NCBI RefSeq assembly: GCF_003432385.1
Contig: NZ_CP031841.1
Coordinates: forward strand, 4,965,621-5,029,620
Direction of reading: 5' to 3'
DNA length: 64,000 nt
DNA from: Breoghania sp. L-A4
GTDB taxonomy: Bacteria; Pseudomonadota; Alphaproteobacteria; Rhizobiales; Stappiaceae
A program made the position numbers and the translations under genes. Each line of letters begins with the position of its first letter. Position 1 is the stretch's first letter. Of the stretch, positions 8,988 to 17,420 are shown one piece after another. The notes beneath the pieces are model-generated. The model worked only from the letters and a program-made list of their open reading frames with translations. It was not told the DNA's origin and did no database searches.

Positions 8988-10316
8988 TCAAGGCGTCTCC
9001 GCGCGCACCGGTACGTCGCTGCGCGCGGCGACACGCTCCATGCCGTTGCCGTCCAGCGGCATCACCCGCAGCCGCGTGATGCGGTTCTTTTCCTTGCGCA
9101 TCACCGTGAAGCGGAAGCCGTGGAAGGTGAACACCTGCCGCTCCTCGGGGATCATCCGCGCATCGTGGATCACCAGCCCGGCGATGGTCGTCGCCTCCTC
9201 GTCGGGCAGTCGCCAGTCCATCACCCGGTTGAGATCGCGGATCGGCACCGAGCCGTCGGCGATCACCGAGCCGTCTGGCTGCGGCCGCACGCCTTCCACG
9301 ACCACATCGTGCTCGTCGGAAATCTCGCCGACGATCTCCTCCAGGATATCCTCCAGCGTCACCAGACCCATCACCTCGCCGTATTCGTCGACGACCAGGG
9401 CGAAATGGCTCTTGCGCTTGAGGAAGCTGTTGAGCTGATCCTGCAGCGAGGTGTTCTCCGGCACGAACCAGGGCGCGGCGGCGATATCCTCGACGTCGAG
9501 CTTCTCGATGTCGCCGCCGCAGGCATTGTAGGCGCGCAGCAAATCCTTGGCGTGCAGCACGCCGACGATGTTGTCCGGCGCGTCGCGCCACAGCGGCAGC
9601 CGCGTGTAGGAGCTCGACAGCACCTCGTCGACCAGCGTCTTGGGCGGCGCGCCGGCGTTCAGCGCATGCATGTTGGTCCGGTGCACCATAACGTCGGAGA
9701 CGTCCATGTCAGCCAGATCCAGCAGGCCGCCGAGGCGGTCGCGCTCGGCCTTCACCAGCCCGCCGGTCAGATGCTGCAGATCCACCGCGCCGCGCAGCTC
9801 CTCGTGCGCCGACAGCACCGCGGTGTTGGCGTCCACATCGACGCCGAAGACGCGCAGCAGACGGCGTACAAAGATCTCGATGCCCGCGATTACTGGTCCG
9901 AAGACCGCCACCATGACGCGGACGATCGGTGCGACCGACAGCGCGAAACGTTCCGGGTCGCCAATGGCCCAGGTTTTCGGCAGCACCTCTGAGAACACCA
10001 GCACCAACACCGTCATGATCAGCGTGGCGTAGAGGACGCCGGTGTCGCCGAACAACGTCAACAACACGCTCGTAGCCAGCGACGAGGCGAGGATATTCAC
10101 CAGGTTGTTGCCCAGCAGCAACGCGCCGATCAGCCGCTCGCGCGACAGGATCAGCTTCGAAACCAGCACGGCGCGGTGATCGCCGCTTTTCTCGATCTGG
10201 TGGATGCGCGCGCGCGATGCCGCCGTCAGCGCCGTCTCCGAGCCGGAAAAGAAACCCGACATGACCAGCAAAACGACAATGCCGGCGATGGTCAGCCAAA
10301 GTCCGGGATCCGTCAT
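8988..10316 (-). CDS. Hemolysin/CorC family protein with DUF21 and CBS domains
   Basis: A 442-residue inner-membrane protein of the CNNM/CorC (TlyC, HlyC) family, linked to divalent cation (Mg2+/Co2+) homeostasis. The order is a DUF21/CNNM domain with about four membrane segments (1-190), a tandem CBS pair (around 210-335; DVMVHRTNMHAL and FALVVDEYGEVMGLVTLEDILEEI) and a C-terminal CorC_HlyC transporter-associated domain (VIADGSVPIRDLNRVM). Its ATG overlaps the aroB stop in ATGA, so it is translationally coupled to aroK-aroB. The name hemolysin is historical. Confidence 0.93.
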   Translation of the reverse strand: MTDPGLWLTIAGIVVLLVMSGFFSGSETALTAASRARIHQIEKSGDHRAVLVSKLILSRERLIGALLLGNNLVNILASSLATSVLLTLFGDTGVLYATLIMTVLVLVFSEVLPKTWAIGDPERFALSVAPIVRVMVAVFGPVIAGIEIFVRRLLRVFGVDVDANTAVLSAHEELRGAVDLQHLTGGLVKAERDRLGGLLDLADMDVSDVMVHRTNMHALNAGAPPKTLVDEVLSSSYTRLPLWRDAPDNIVGVLHAKDLLRAYNACGGDIEKLDVEDIAAAPWFVPENTSLQDQLNSFLKRKSHFALVVDEYGEVMGLVTLEDILEEIVGEISDEHDVVVEGVRPQPDGSVIADGSVPIRDLNRVMDWRLPDEEATTIAGLVIHDARMIPEERQVFTFHGFRFTVMRKEKNRITRLRVMPLDGNGMERVAARSDVPVRAETP

Positions 10317-11467
10317 GATGGATGCATCTCCTCGAGGAATGCCGCGACGCGCGCCGGATCGACGCCCGTCTCGACGAAGGATTGTCCGATACCGCGGGTC
10401 AGAATGAAGGTCAGCGCGCCGCGCGAGACCTTCTTGTCCTGCGCGATGCTGTCCATCAGCGCCGCCACCGGCGGCAGCTGGCCCGGAATCTGCTGCATGT
10501 GCACCGGAAGGCCGATGGCGCTCAGGTGACGCTCGACCCGCGCCACATCGTCTTCAGGGCACAGCCCCAGTTCGGCGGAAAACCGGTGCGCCAGGCTCAT
10601 GCCGATCGCAACGCCTTCGCCGTGCACCAGCAAGGCGCCGTCGTAGCCGACGGCCGCCTCCAGCGCGTGGCCAAAGGTGTGCCCCAGATTGAGCAGCGCG
10701 CGTCGTCCCGCCTCGCGTTCGTCAGCGGCGACAACGCTCGCCTTGGCGCGGCAGGACCGGGCGATCGCCTCGATCCGCGCCGGGCCGCCGTCGAAAATCC
10801 CGCGCCAGTTCTCCTCCAGCCAGACGAAAAACTCCGGATCGTCGATCAGCCCGTATTTGGCGACCTCGGCATAGCCGGCGCGAAAGTCGCGTTCGGTGAG
10901 CGTATCGAGCGTGTCGGTGTCCGCCAGCACCAGCGCCGGCTGGTTGAAGACGCCGATGAGATTCTTGCCGAACCGCGTGTTGATGCCTGTCTTGCCGCCC
11001 ACCGAGCTGTCCACCTGGGCCAGCAGTGTCGTGGGAACCTGCACGAAGGTCATGCCGCGGCGCACGACGCCTGCGACGAACCCTGCCAGATCGCCGACGA
11101 CGCCGCCGCCAAGCGCCACGATCACATCGTTGCGCTCGAGTCGGGCGGCCAGCACCTGATCGCAGACGTCCTGGAACGTGGCGAAGCTCTTCGACCCCTC
11201 GCCCGGCTTGACCATGATCACCGTGGAAGTAAGGCCCGCCGCATCCGTGCCGCGGACGAAGGCGTCCAGATGATGCCGCGCCACATTGCTGTCGGTGACG
11301 ATCGCCAGCCGTGCGTCGGGAAATTTTTCAGCCAGATTCGCGCCGGCCTCACTGATGAGTCCGGGGCCGATCAGGATATCGTATCCGCGATCGCCCAGTT
11401 CAACCCGCACCCGCTCGTGTTTGTCGGTATCTGCCGCCAGATCCATCATGAATGTCCGTCTTTTCAT
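10313..11467 (-). CDS. aroB: 3-dehydroquinate synthase
   Basis: AroB converts DAHP to 3-dehydroquinate, step two of the shikimate pathway, using NAD+ and a divalent metal. The roughly 384-residue protein has the NAD-binding LGGGVVGDLAGFVAG segment, the VPTTLLAQVDSSVGGKTGIN block, and the metal-binding residues in GYAEVAKYG and LNLGHTFGHALE. The exact start is unclear: ATG 11467 is used, while an ATG at 11449 or 11446 would remove six or seven residues; none has a strong ribosome site. It lies 17-20 bases after aroK and overlaps the CorC-type gene by four bases. Confidence 0.95.
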   Translation of the reverse strand: MKRRTFMMDLAADTDKHERVRVELGDRGYDILIGPGLISEAGANLAEKFPDARLAIVTDSNVARHHLDAFVRGTDAAGLTSTVIMVKPGEGSKSFATFQDVCDQVLAARLERNDVIVALGGGVVGDLAGFVAGVVRRGMTFVQVPTTLLAQVDSSVGGKTGINTRFGKNLIGVFNQPALVLADTDTLDTLTERDFRAGYAEVAKYGLIDDPEFFVWLEENWRGIFDGGPARIEAIARSCRAKASVVAADEREAGRRALLNLGHTFGHALEAAVGYDGALLVHGEGVAIGMSLAHRFSAELGLCPEDDVARVERHLSAIGLPVHMQQIPGQLPPVAALMDSIAQDKKVSRGALTFILTRGIGQSFVETGVDPARVAAFLEEMHPS

Positions 11468-11487
11468 CAAGGTGCATCGAGCCGGTA

Positions 11488-12114
11488 TCAGATCGCGGGG
11501 CCGGCCTCGGGATGCGCCGCGAAATAGTCATCCAGCCCCGCCAGGATCTCGTCGACGATGACCTCGTGCGGCACATCGCGCGAGATCACCGTGACATCGG
11601 CTTGCGCGTAGACCGGATCGCGTTCCGCAAGCAGCTTGCGCATGACACCTTCCGGATCCGGATTTTGCAACAGCGGACGCGACGTCCTGCGGCTGACGCG
11701 TGCGAAAAGGGTCTCGAAATCCCCCTTCAGCCAAACGGATACGCCGCGTTCGGCAATATTGGCGCGCGTCTGCGCGTTCATGAAGGCGCCGCCGCCGGTC
11801 GCCAGCACCCGGGGCGGCTGTCCGAGCAGACGGGCTATGACCCGCCGTTCTCCGGCGCGGAAATAGTCCTCGCCGTGACGGGCGAAGATCTCCGGTACGG
11901 TCAGATTGGCGGCTTCCTCGATTTCGTGATCGGCGTCGACGAAGGGGATCTTCAGCCGCGCGGCCAATTGGCGTCCCACACTGGTCTTGCCGCAGCCCAT
12001 CATGCCGACGAGCACGATCGAGCGCGCGCCGAGGCGCTCCCGCAACCGGTCCGGGTCGCGATCGTGCATCGCTGGCTGCGCCGCTTGGCCACTGCGGCTT
12101 TGAGAAAAGTTCAC
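11488..12114 (-). CDS. aroK: Shikimate kinase
   Basis: Shikimate kinase phosphorylates shikimate to shikimate 3-phosphate with ATP. The P-loop GMMGCGKT is at residues 37-44, followed by the shikimate-binding region DADHEIE and the GGGAFMN loop; the lid Arg is in SRRTSRPLL. The frame is open to 12153, but a GTG at 12114 is preceded by AGGAG eight bases upstream, so a 208-residue product is preferred. First gene of the aroK-aroB-corC-type operon; the classical aroK-aroB order of Proteobacteria. Confidence 0.95.
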   Translation of the reverse strand: MNFSQSRSGQAAQPAMHDRDPDRLRERLGARSIVLVGMMGCGKTSVGRQLAARLKIPFVDADHEIEEAANLTVPEIFARHGEDYFRAGERRVIARLLGQPPRVLATGGGAFMNAQTRANIAERGVSVWLKGDFETLFARVSRRTSRPLLQNPDPEGVMRKLLAERDPVYAQADVTVISRDVPHEVIVDEILAGLDDYFAAHPEAGPAI

Positions 12115-12298
12115 GCGGACTGTCTCCTGGGCATCGTGCCGAAGCTCAGCCAAGCTTTGAGCGTATGCGCCGCACCCCTGTCAAGCGTGGCGGGGCGATG
12201 CGGCCTTGTCAGGATCGCCCCGATGAACGAAAAAGACACGCGACGATAACATCGAACCGGAGCGCGTTCCGGTGCAGCAGATGGAATCCCGGACGGAC

Positions 12299-12442
12299 AT
12301 GCCGACACTCACGCGATACCTGTTCTTGCTGATCGTGCTTGGCGGCTGCGGCTATGGGGTGCTCTACGCGCTGGCGAACTTCGTCGAGCCCACGCCGCGC
12401 CAGATCACCGTGCGCCTGCCGGTCGACCGGCTGTACCGCTGA
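12299..12442 (+). CDS. 47-residue single-pass membrane protein upstream of xerD
   Basis: A short open frame (MPTLTRYLFLLIVLGG...) too small for many gene callers. One membrane helix covers about residues 6-28, followed by a cytoplasmic or periplasmic tail containing FVEPTPRQITVRLPVDR. From memory, a peptide of this size and tail pattern (FVEP..R.IT..VP.DR) stands just upstream of xerD in many Hyphomicrobiales, which supports it as a real gene. It is divergent from aroK and ends 81 bases before the chosen xerD start. Function unknown. Confidence 0.75.
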   Translation: MPTLTRYLFLLIVLGGCGYGVLYALANFVEPTPRQITVRLPVDRLYR

Positions 12443-12523
12443 GCTGACCGGCCGCGACGGCGCGAGGCGGCCCCGATATCACGACGGCGCGACGGCGCCA
12501 CTGTCCGCATGGGATCTGGCGGA

Positions 12524-13471
12524 ATGCGCGAAGGCCACCACTCAGAGGCGTTTCTGGAGATGCTCGCGGTGGAGCGCGGCGCGGCCATCAACACGCTCGA
12601 CAGCTACCGCCGCGATCTCGAGGATTTCGGCAGCTTCATCGCGACCTTCGGCCGGGCAGCGCATGAAGCCGAAAGCGCCGACATCGCCGCCTACATGCGC
12701 GATCTCACCCAACGCGGTTTCGCCGCCAGTTCCCAGGCCCGGCGGCTCTCCGCGCTCAGGCAGTTCTTCAAGTTCCTGTATGGCGAAGGCATCCGCAAGG
12801 ACGACCCCTCTTCCACCATCGCGGCTCCCAAGGGCCGCCAGTCGCTGCCGGGCGTGCTCACCGAGGCCGAGGTCGACCGGCTGATCGAATCCGCCCGCTT
12901 CAACGCGTCGATCGATGGCGAGAGCGCGGCGCGGCGCCTGCGCGCCGCCCGCCTCTATACAATGCTCGAAGTGCTCTATGCCACGGGTCTGAGGGTGTCC
13001 GAGCTGGTGGCCTTGCCGCTGCGTGCGGCAAGCCACGGCGCGCGCATGCTGATGGTGCGCGGCAAGGGAGGACGCGAACGCATGGTGCCGCTGTCCGACC
13101 GCGCGCACGAGGCCATGATCCGGTACACCGAGTTGCGCCGCACCGAGGCCGCCTATGCGGACAGCCCGTGGCTGTTTCCCTCCTTTGGCGAAAGCGGCCA
13201 TTTCAGCCGCCAGGCCTTCGCCCGCGACCTCAAGGCGCTGGCCCGCGACGTGGGCATCGCGTCGGCCAGTGTTTCGCCGCATGTGCTGCGCCACGCCTTC
13301 GCCAGCCACTTGCTGCAAAACGGCGCCGATCTGAGGATCGTGCAGCAATTGCTGGGCCATGCCGACATCTCGACGACCCAGATCTACACCCATGTGCTGG
13401 ACGAGAGATTGAAACAGCTGGTCCAGACGCACCATCCGCTTGCGGAAAAACGTCCGGTTTCAAAGACCTAG
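12524..13471 (+). CDS. xerD: Site-specific tyrosine recombinase XerD
   Basis: XerD acts with XerC and FtsK at the dif site to resolve chromosome dimers. The 315-residue protein has the N-terminal SAM-like core-binding domain (about 1-95) and the C-terminal catalytic domain. Catalytic residues seen are Arg about 157 (GLRVSEL), Lys in [12 protein letters not shown], His253 and Arg256 in [12 protein letters not shown], His in [14 protein letters not shown], and the nucleophile Tyr about 288. ATG 12524, just after GGCGGA, is preferred over ATG 12509. In many relatives accA follows xerD; here accA is about 11 kb away. Confidence 0.94.
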   Translation: MREGHHSEAFLEMLAVERGAAINTLDSYRRDLEDFGSFIATFGRAAHEAESADIAAYMRDLTQRGFAASSQARRLSALRQFFKFLYGEGIRKDDPSSTIAAPKGRQSLPGVLTEAEVDRLIESARFNASIDGESAARRLRAARLYTMLEVLYATGLRVSELVALPLRAASHGARMLMVRGKGGRERMVPLSDRAHEAMIRYTELRRTEAAYADSPWLFPSFGESGHFSRQAFARDLKALARDVGIASASVSPHVLRHAFASHLLQNGADLRIVQQLLGHADISTTQIYTHVLDERLKQLVQTHHPLAEKRPVSKT

Positions 13472-13619
13472 GGCGCCACCTGTTCGTGCGGACGACGCAA
13501 CACTATCGTAAGCTTTGCTGACATAAAATCGCTCCCGCTACCCGAACTCACAATTCCAACGCCCGTGGCGCGGTCCCGGGCCTGTATACCCATGACGGCA
13601 TCAAGGGGCTGGTCGAGGC

Positions 13620-14597
13620 ATGAGCGAACATGTTGCGGTCGTTTTCGGCGGCGCGGGCTTTATCGGCACGCATCTGCTCCGGTCCCTGGTCGCTGACGGG
13701 CGCCACACTGTTGTCATCAGCGCCGACATCAAGGATCCCGCGCGCACCGTCGAAGGCGTCGACTACCGCTACTGCGACGTCCGCCAGCCGATTGATGCGG
13801 CCGCCATCGGTCATGCCGACACAATCTACAACCTCGCCGCCGTCCACACGACGCCGGGTCACGAGGAATGGGAGTACTACTGGACCAACGTGCTCGGCGC
13901 GACGCATGTCTGCGACTACGCCCGCGCCGTGGGCGCGCCGCGCATGGTCTTCACAAGCTCGATTTCCGTCTATGGCCCGTGTGAGACGGCGAAGGACGAA
14001 ACCTCCAGGCTCGAGCCCAATTCCGGCTATGGCCGTTCGAAATTCCAGGCCGAGGAAATCCACCGCGCGTGGCTGCACTCAGGCGACGGCCGCCGCCTGC
14101 GCATCGTGCGTCCTGCCGTGGTCTTCGGCCCCGGCGAAGGCGGCAATTTTACCCGCCTCGCCGGCCTGCTGAAGAAGCGCCGGTTCCTCTATCCCGGCCG
14201 CAAGGACACCATCAAGGCCTGCGGCTACGTCGGCGAACTGGTGCGGATGCTCGACTACGCGCTTGAGCGCGACGAGGCCGAGCTCACCTTCAACTTCGCC
14301 TACCCCGAACGCTATACCACCGAGGACATCTGCCGCGCCTTCCACACGGTGGCCGGAACGCCCATGCCGCCGGGCGTGATGCCGCTGCCCGTCATGCTGA
14401 TGGGCGGTCTGGCGTTCGAGGTGCTGGGCACGCTCGGCTACAAGACCTCGGTCAATCGCGCCCGCGTTCTCAAGCTCGTCAACTCGACCAATATCGTGCC
14501 CAAAGTGATGCCCGCGCTGGGCTACGCCTATGAGACCGATCTCGAGGAAGCGCTGCGCCGCTGGCAGGCGGCGGATCCGGCCGGCGACTTCGTCTGA
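13620..14597 (+). CDS. NAD-dependent epimerase/dehydratase family protein
   Basis: A 325-residue extended short-chain dehydrogenase/reductase of the sugar-nucleotide epimerase type. The NAD(P)-binding GGAGFIG motif is at residues 10-16, and the active-site pair is in SGYGRSK, preceded by TSSISVYG with the catalytic Ser/Thr. Full length. The substrate cannot be read from sequence; UDP- or dTDP-sugar metabolism for envelope polysaccharide is likely. It follows xerD by about 150 bases on the same strand, with no clear sugar-pathway partner adjacent. Confidence 0.88.
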   Translation: MSEHVAVVFGGAGFIGTHLLRSLVADGRHTVVISADIKDPARTVEGVDYRYCDVRQPIDAAAIGHADTIYNLAAVHTTPGHEEWEYYWTNVLGATHVCDYARAVGAPRMVFTSSISVYGPCETAKDETSRLEPNSGYGRSKFQAEEIHRAWLHSGDGRRLRIVRPAVVFGPGEGGNFTRLAGLLKKRRFLYPGRKDTIKACGYVGELVRMLDYALERDEAELTFNFAYPERYTTEDICRAFHTVAGTPMPPGVMPLPVMLMGGLAFEVLGTLGYKTSVNRARVLKLVNSTNIVPKVMPALGYAYETDLEEALRRWQAADPAGDFV

Positions 14598-14686
14598 TCC
14601 GCGCTACCGACGTGACACCCGGGATTGGCGCGCGGCGGTCGCAACGTGATAGATACGCGTGATCCTGTACTCACGGCGAGCGAGCC

Positions 14687-15094
14687 ATGACGCAATGCCC
14701 CTGCCGGTCCGGCGAGACCTTTGACGCCTGCTGCGGCCGCTTCCTCTCCCGCGCGGAACTGCCTGAGACGGCAGAACAGTTGATGCGCTCGCGCTATGCG
14801 GCCTTCGTCCGACGCGACATCGCTTATCTCAAGGAAACGCTCTGGCCGAAATTCCAGAAGACCCTGGATACCGCGGGCCTTGCGGCCTGGGCGGAACAAA
14901 AGCAGTGGGTCGGGCTGGAAATCCTCAAGACCGGCGCCGGCGGCCCCGCCGACAAGCTCGGCATGGTGCTGTTTGTCGCCCGCTCACTTGAAGGCGGCGA
15001 GATCCGCGAGCACCGCGAATACAGCCTGTTCCGCAAGAAGAACAAGCGCTGGTATTACGTCGGCGCCGAAAAGGACGTGATGCTGCCGGGCTGA
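14687..15094 (+). CDS. YchJ family protein with SEC-C motif
   Basis: A 135-residue protein of the YchJ/UPF0225 family. The N-terminal CPCRSGETFDACC is a SEC-C-type zinc ligand set (Cys-X-Cys...Cys-Cys), followed by the conserved LMRSRYAAFVRRD and the YchJ middle domain with an NTF2-like fold. The biochemical role is unknown. It is convergent with the ATP-grasp gene; 96 bases separate the two stops. Confidence 0.9.
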   Translation: MTQCPCRSGETFDACCGRFLSRAELPETAEQLMRSRYAAFVRRDIAYLKETLWPKFQKTLDTAGLAAWAEQKQWVGLEILKTGAGGPADKLGMVLFVARSLEGGEIREHREYSLFRKKNKRWYYVGAEKDVMLPG

Positions 15095-15190
15095 ATGCGA
15101 CAAGCGGGCGGCCGGAAGTGCCTCCCCTCCCGGGGCGCGGCCGAAGGTTGCACGCCACGGCAACAGCCTCGCGCGTCGATCGCAACAGGC

Positions 15191-16095
15191 TCATTTTCGT
15201 GCCATCAGCCAGTCGATCATCGCCGCGCAGAGTGCGCCCCGAGCGACCTCATCGAAGGCGGCGAACATCGGCCCGGAATTGACCTCCATGAATCGCAAAT
15301 CGCCATCGTCTGCGGTCTTCAGATCGAAGGCGCAGAAATCGAGACCGAGATCGGCGGCAAGCGCGGCGAGTTTTTTCGCAAGCAGCCCGTCAAGCGCGCT
15401 CGCACCGCGATAGACAATGCTGTGATTGCGCCCTGCGCGGTAGTCGAGATCATCGGAAACGATTTCGAAGACATGGGGCGCGCTGCCGACGAAAAAGACG
15501 CGCAATTCGGGGTAACGCAGCTTCTCCTGCACGAAAGCAGGCACCGGTGCGCGCCCATCATGCCAGTCGGTTTGTGCGTCCGCCGCGGTTGCATCCAACG
15601 TATAGGCGCCACCGGCGACCGGCTTGACGATCGCCGGACCCTCGGCCATCGCGGTTGAAAGCGTCTCGCGTTCGTTGGTGACCCGGGTTTTCGGAATGGC
15701 GAGGCCATACGCGCGCGCTGCCGTCAGAATAAGGCTCTTGTGGCCGCAGGCGGCGCTCATGGTCCGGTTGAACTGACGGATTGTGTCGTGTGACTGGCAC
15801 CAGCCCCGAGCGCAGAGAACCACGCCTGCGCCCGGTCGATGGCGCCGGCGGCCTGCGGGACCGAGAAGACGTCGTAGCGCTGGAAGGCCGCGGCGCAGAC
15901 AAGCGGCCTGCCTGCGACAGTCATCTCGCCCGTCTCCAGATCCCAGCTCAGCGCCGGTTCGCTTTCCGCGTCGTGCAGCACGGCGTGAACCATCACGCCC
16001 GCCGTCCGGGCCGCGGCGGCGAGCGCATGCAAATTGGGATCGCGCGCGCCGCCGGATATCAGCAGCGCGCCGTCGTCTCCCGGTCTCACCGCCAT
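15191..16095 (-). CDS. ATP-grasp ligase, putative graspetide (omega-ester) synthetase; one frameshift
   Basis: Predicted to use ATP to activate Glu side-chain carboxylates of the adjacent precursor and join them to Thr hydroxyls as omega-esters. Residues 1-about 85 form the pre-ATP-grasp region; then come DTIRQFNRTM, the nucleotide-binding AIVKPVAGGAY, RVFFVGSAPHVFEIV, and the metal-binding end FMEVNSGPMFAAFD, which resembles graspetide ligases. Two frames overlap at 15757-15823. Adding one base to the C4 run at 15807-15810 joins LG to WCQSHDT and gives 301 residues, so the shift is probably a sequencing error. The ATG abuts the precursor's TGA with no gap: co-translation is certain if both are real. 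Alternative: another ATP-grasp peptide ligase. Confidence 0.82.
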
Positions 16096-17017
16096 TCAGC
16101 GGCGCCCGAAGGGATTGCGGAGGCCCAGGTCGGCCAGCCAGTTTTCGCCGAAGGGCGGCTTGGGATCGTCGACCGTGGGGCTTGTCTCGCCCACGGGTGA
16201 TTTCTCCTCGCCAACGGCAAACGTCGTCGGGCCTTCTTCACCAAACGCCGGCGTGGTGCCCCACCCTCCTCGCCGAACGCCAATGTCGTGGGATGCGGCC
16301 CCTCCTCACCGAGCGCCAGTGTCGTGGGGTGCGGCCCCTCTTCGCCGAGCGCCAGCGTGGTCATCTGGGGGCCTTCTTCCCCGATCGCAAGCGTGGTGGG
16401 GCCCTCCTCACCGAAGACCAGTGTGGTGACGGGTCCGCTTTCCTCCCCAGCGCCAGCGTGGTCACAGCGCCCTGGCGGCCGCCATCTTCCTCGCCGGTGG
16501 CCATGGTGGTCGGCCCGCCGCCATCCTCCTCCCCCGTGGCCATGGTCGTGGGCCCGGCGCGGGAGCGCTGGGCCGCAAGCCCTTCCTCCTCGCCTGTGGC
16601 CATGGTGGTGAGATCACCGCCGTCTTCTTCACCGGTCGCCATGGTGGTGACACCGCCGGCCTCCTCGCCGATGGCGAGCGTGGTGGGTCCTGGCCCCGCC
16701 ACGCCCAGGAAGCGGATCATGTCGTTGGTGCGGGAGAAGACGCGCACCGCAACAATTCTCTCGACGTCCTTCTCGACGACGAGAACCGCGCAGATGGGCG
16801 TGAGCACGGGCAGGGAGATCTCCGATGGCGGCTGGGCCACGAACTCCAGATCGAGGATGCCGTCGGGTGACAGCGTCTTTTCAAGCGGCACCAGCGCGGG
16901 CGCGCTCCAGTCCGATGAGGTGGTCAACCCGTGCGCAGTGACGACAAGTTGCGGCGGATTGGTCTTGTTCAGATGCAGGGTGAGATCGACGATCGCATAA
17001 ATCTTCATCTTCGCCAT
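16096..17017 (-). CDS. Graspetide precursor with thirteen TTxxxGEE core repeats; two frameshifts
   Basis: Predicted substrate of the downstream ATP-grasp ligase. ATG 17017 (MAKMKIYAIVDL) follows GGGAGG at ideal spacing. Residues 1-about 105 form a leader-like domain with WSAPALVPLE, PDGILDLEFVAQPP and VLTPICAVL; just before the core is NDMIRFLGVAG. Thirteen units of TTxxxGEE run from residue 112 to 272: TTLAIGEE, four TTMATGEE, then TTLALGEE, TTLVFGEE, TTLAIGEE, two TTLALGEE, TTLAFGEE, TTPAFGEE and TTFAVGEE, separated by Gly/Pro/Asp spacers. A 35-residue tail ends NPFGRR. One base is missing at C4 runs 16445-16448 and about 16259-16262; adding both gives 924 bases, 307 residues. The pattern is that of plesiocin (TTxxxxEE, two Thr-Glu esters per repeat), but with far more repeats. 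Confidence 0.82.
16204..16684 (-). repeat. Thirteen-copy TTxxxGEE core-peptide repeat array
   Basis: Each unit is a 24-base block coding TTxxxGEE. Plus-strand positions from N- to C-terminal copy: 16661-16684, 16625-16648, 16586-16609, 16526-16549, 16487-16510, 16440-16462 (one base short), 16404-16427, 16374-16397, 16338-16361, 16302-16325, 16266-16289, 16234-16257, 16204-16227. Most unit starts are 30-39 bases apart; two gaps are longer (48 and 60). Copies 2-5 form one subfamily (Met-Ala-Thr centre), the others a Leu/Phe-rich one. The DNA differs at third positions, so selection is on the peptide. Confidence 0.93.
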
Positions 17018-17420
17018 GGAAAACCTCCCGAATACACAATTCAAAAAAGTGCCAGATGTGAAAATGAACAACTCACTCTACGTCAATTTTGAGTTTCGGA
17101 CAACAGCGCGAAGCAAGGCGGCACGCACAGGCCCAACGCAACTGTTGCAGCAAGGCGTTGATCTTACAAAAGTATTGATGGGCGGAAGCAACACCTCCAG
17201 AATCTCGTCCTCCCGCGCGCCGGGTGCAATCCTTCCGGCGTCGATGCAGGACGCCCGAAATACGCGCACGGCCCTGTCCAAGGCGCCGCGTCAGGCCGCA
17301 CGCGGCGCTGCCGCATTCCCGCTCTCGTAAAATTTACCATCGCGGCCCGCGCGCCGGCGACGGAAAATTAAGCCACGAGTGGGACACTCGCCGCCTGTGA
17401 ACCGCAGACGGAACCACGAC
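17018..17420. promoter_or_regulatory. Divergent intergenic region: graspetide operon and flippase promoters
   Basis: The first 200 bases are noticeably more AT-rich than the surroundings. On the minus strand a TTGACG lies about 73 bases before the precursor ATG, without a convincing -10 at 17 bases, so the promoter is only tentative. No gene is supported on either strand; the 67-residue minus-strand frame at 17078-17281 has no ribosome site or family features. Confidence 0.35.

Noticed and set aside
15757..16095. Separate 112-residue protein plus a 210-residue ATP-grasp protein
   Set aside because: The two frames overlap and join perfectly with one added base at a C4 run, giving a normal-length ligase.
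16204..16684. CRISPR-like or DNA-level tandem repeat array
   Set aside because: Units code a conserved peptide with third-position variation and the spacers are in frame and low-complexity Gly/Pro; no fixed repeat-spacer pattern.
16204..16684. Calcium-binding (RTX-like) or structural repeat
   Set aside because: The fixed Thr-Thr and Glu-Glu positions and the adjoining ATP-grasp gene fit graspetides better; there is no GGxGxD pattern.
17038..17062. Sigma-54 promoter (TGGCAC) before the precursor gene
   Set aside because: The GG-N10-GC spacing is not met; the bases at the -12 position are AA.
17078..17281. 67-residue minus-strand open frame upstream of the precursor
   Set aside because: No ribosome site, no signal or family feature, and it covers the expected promoter.
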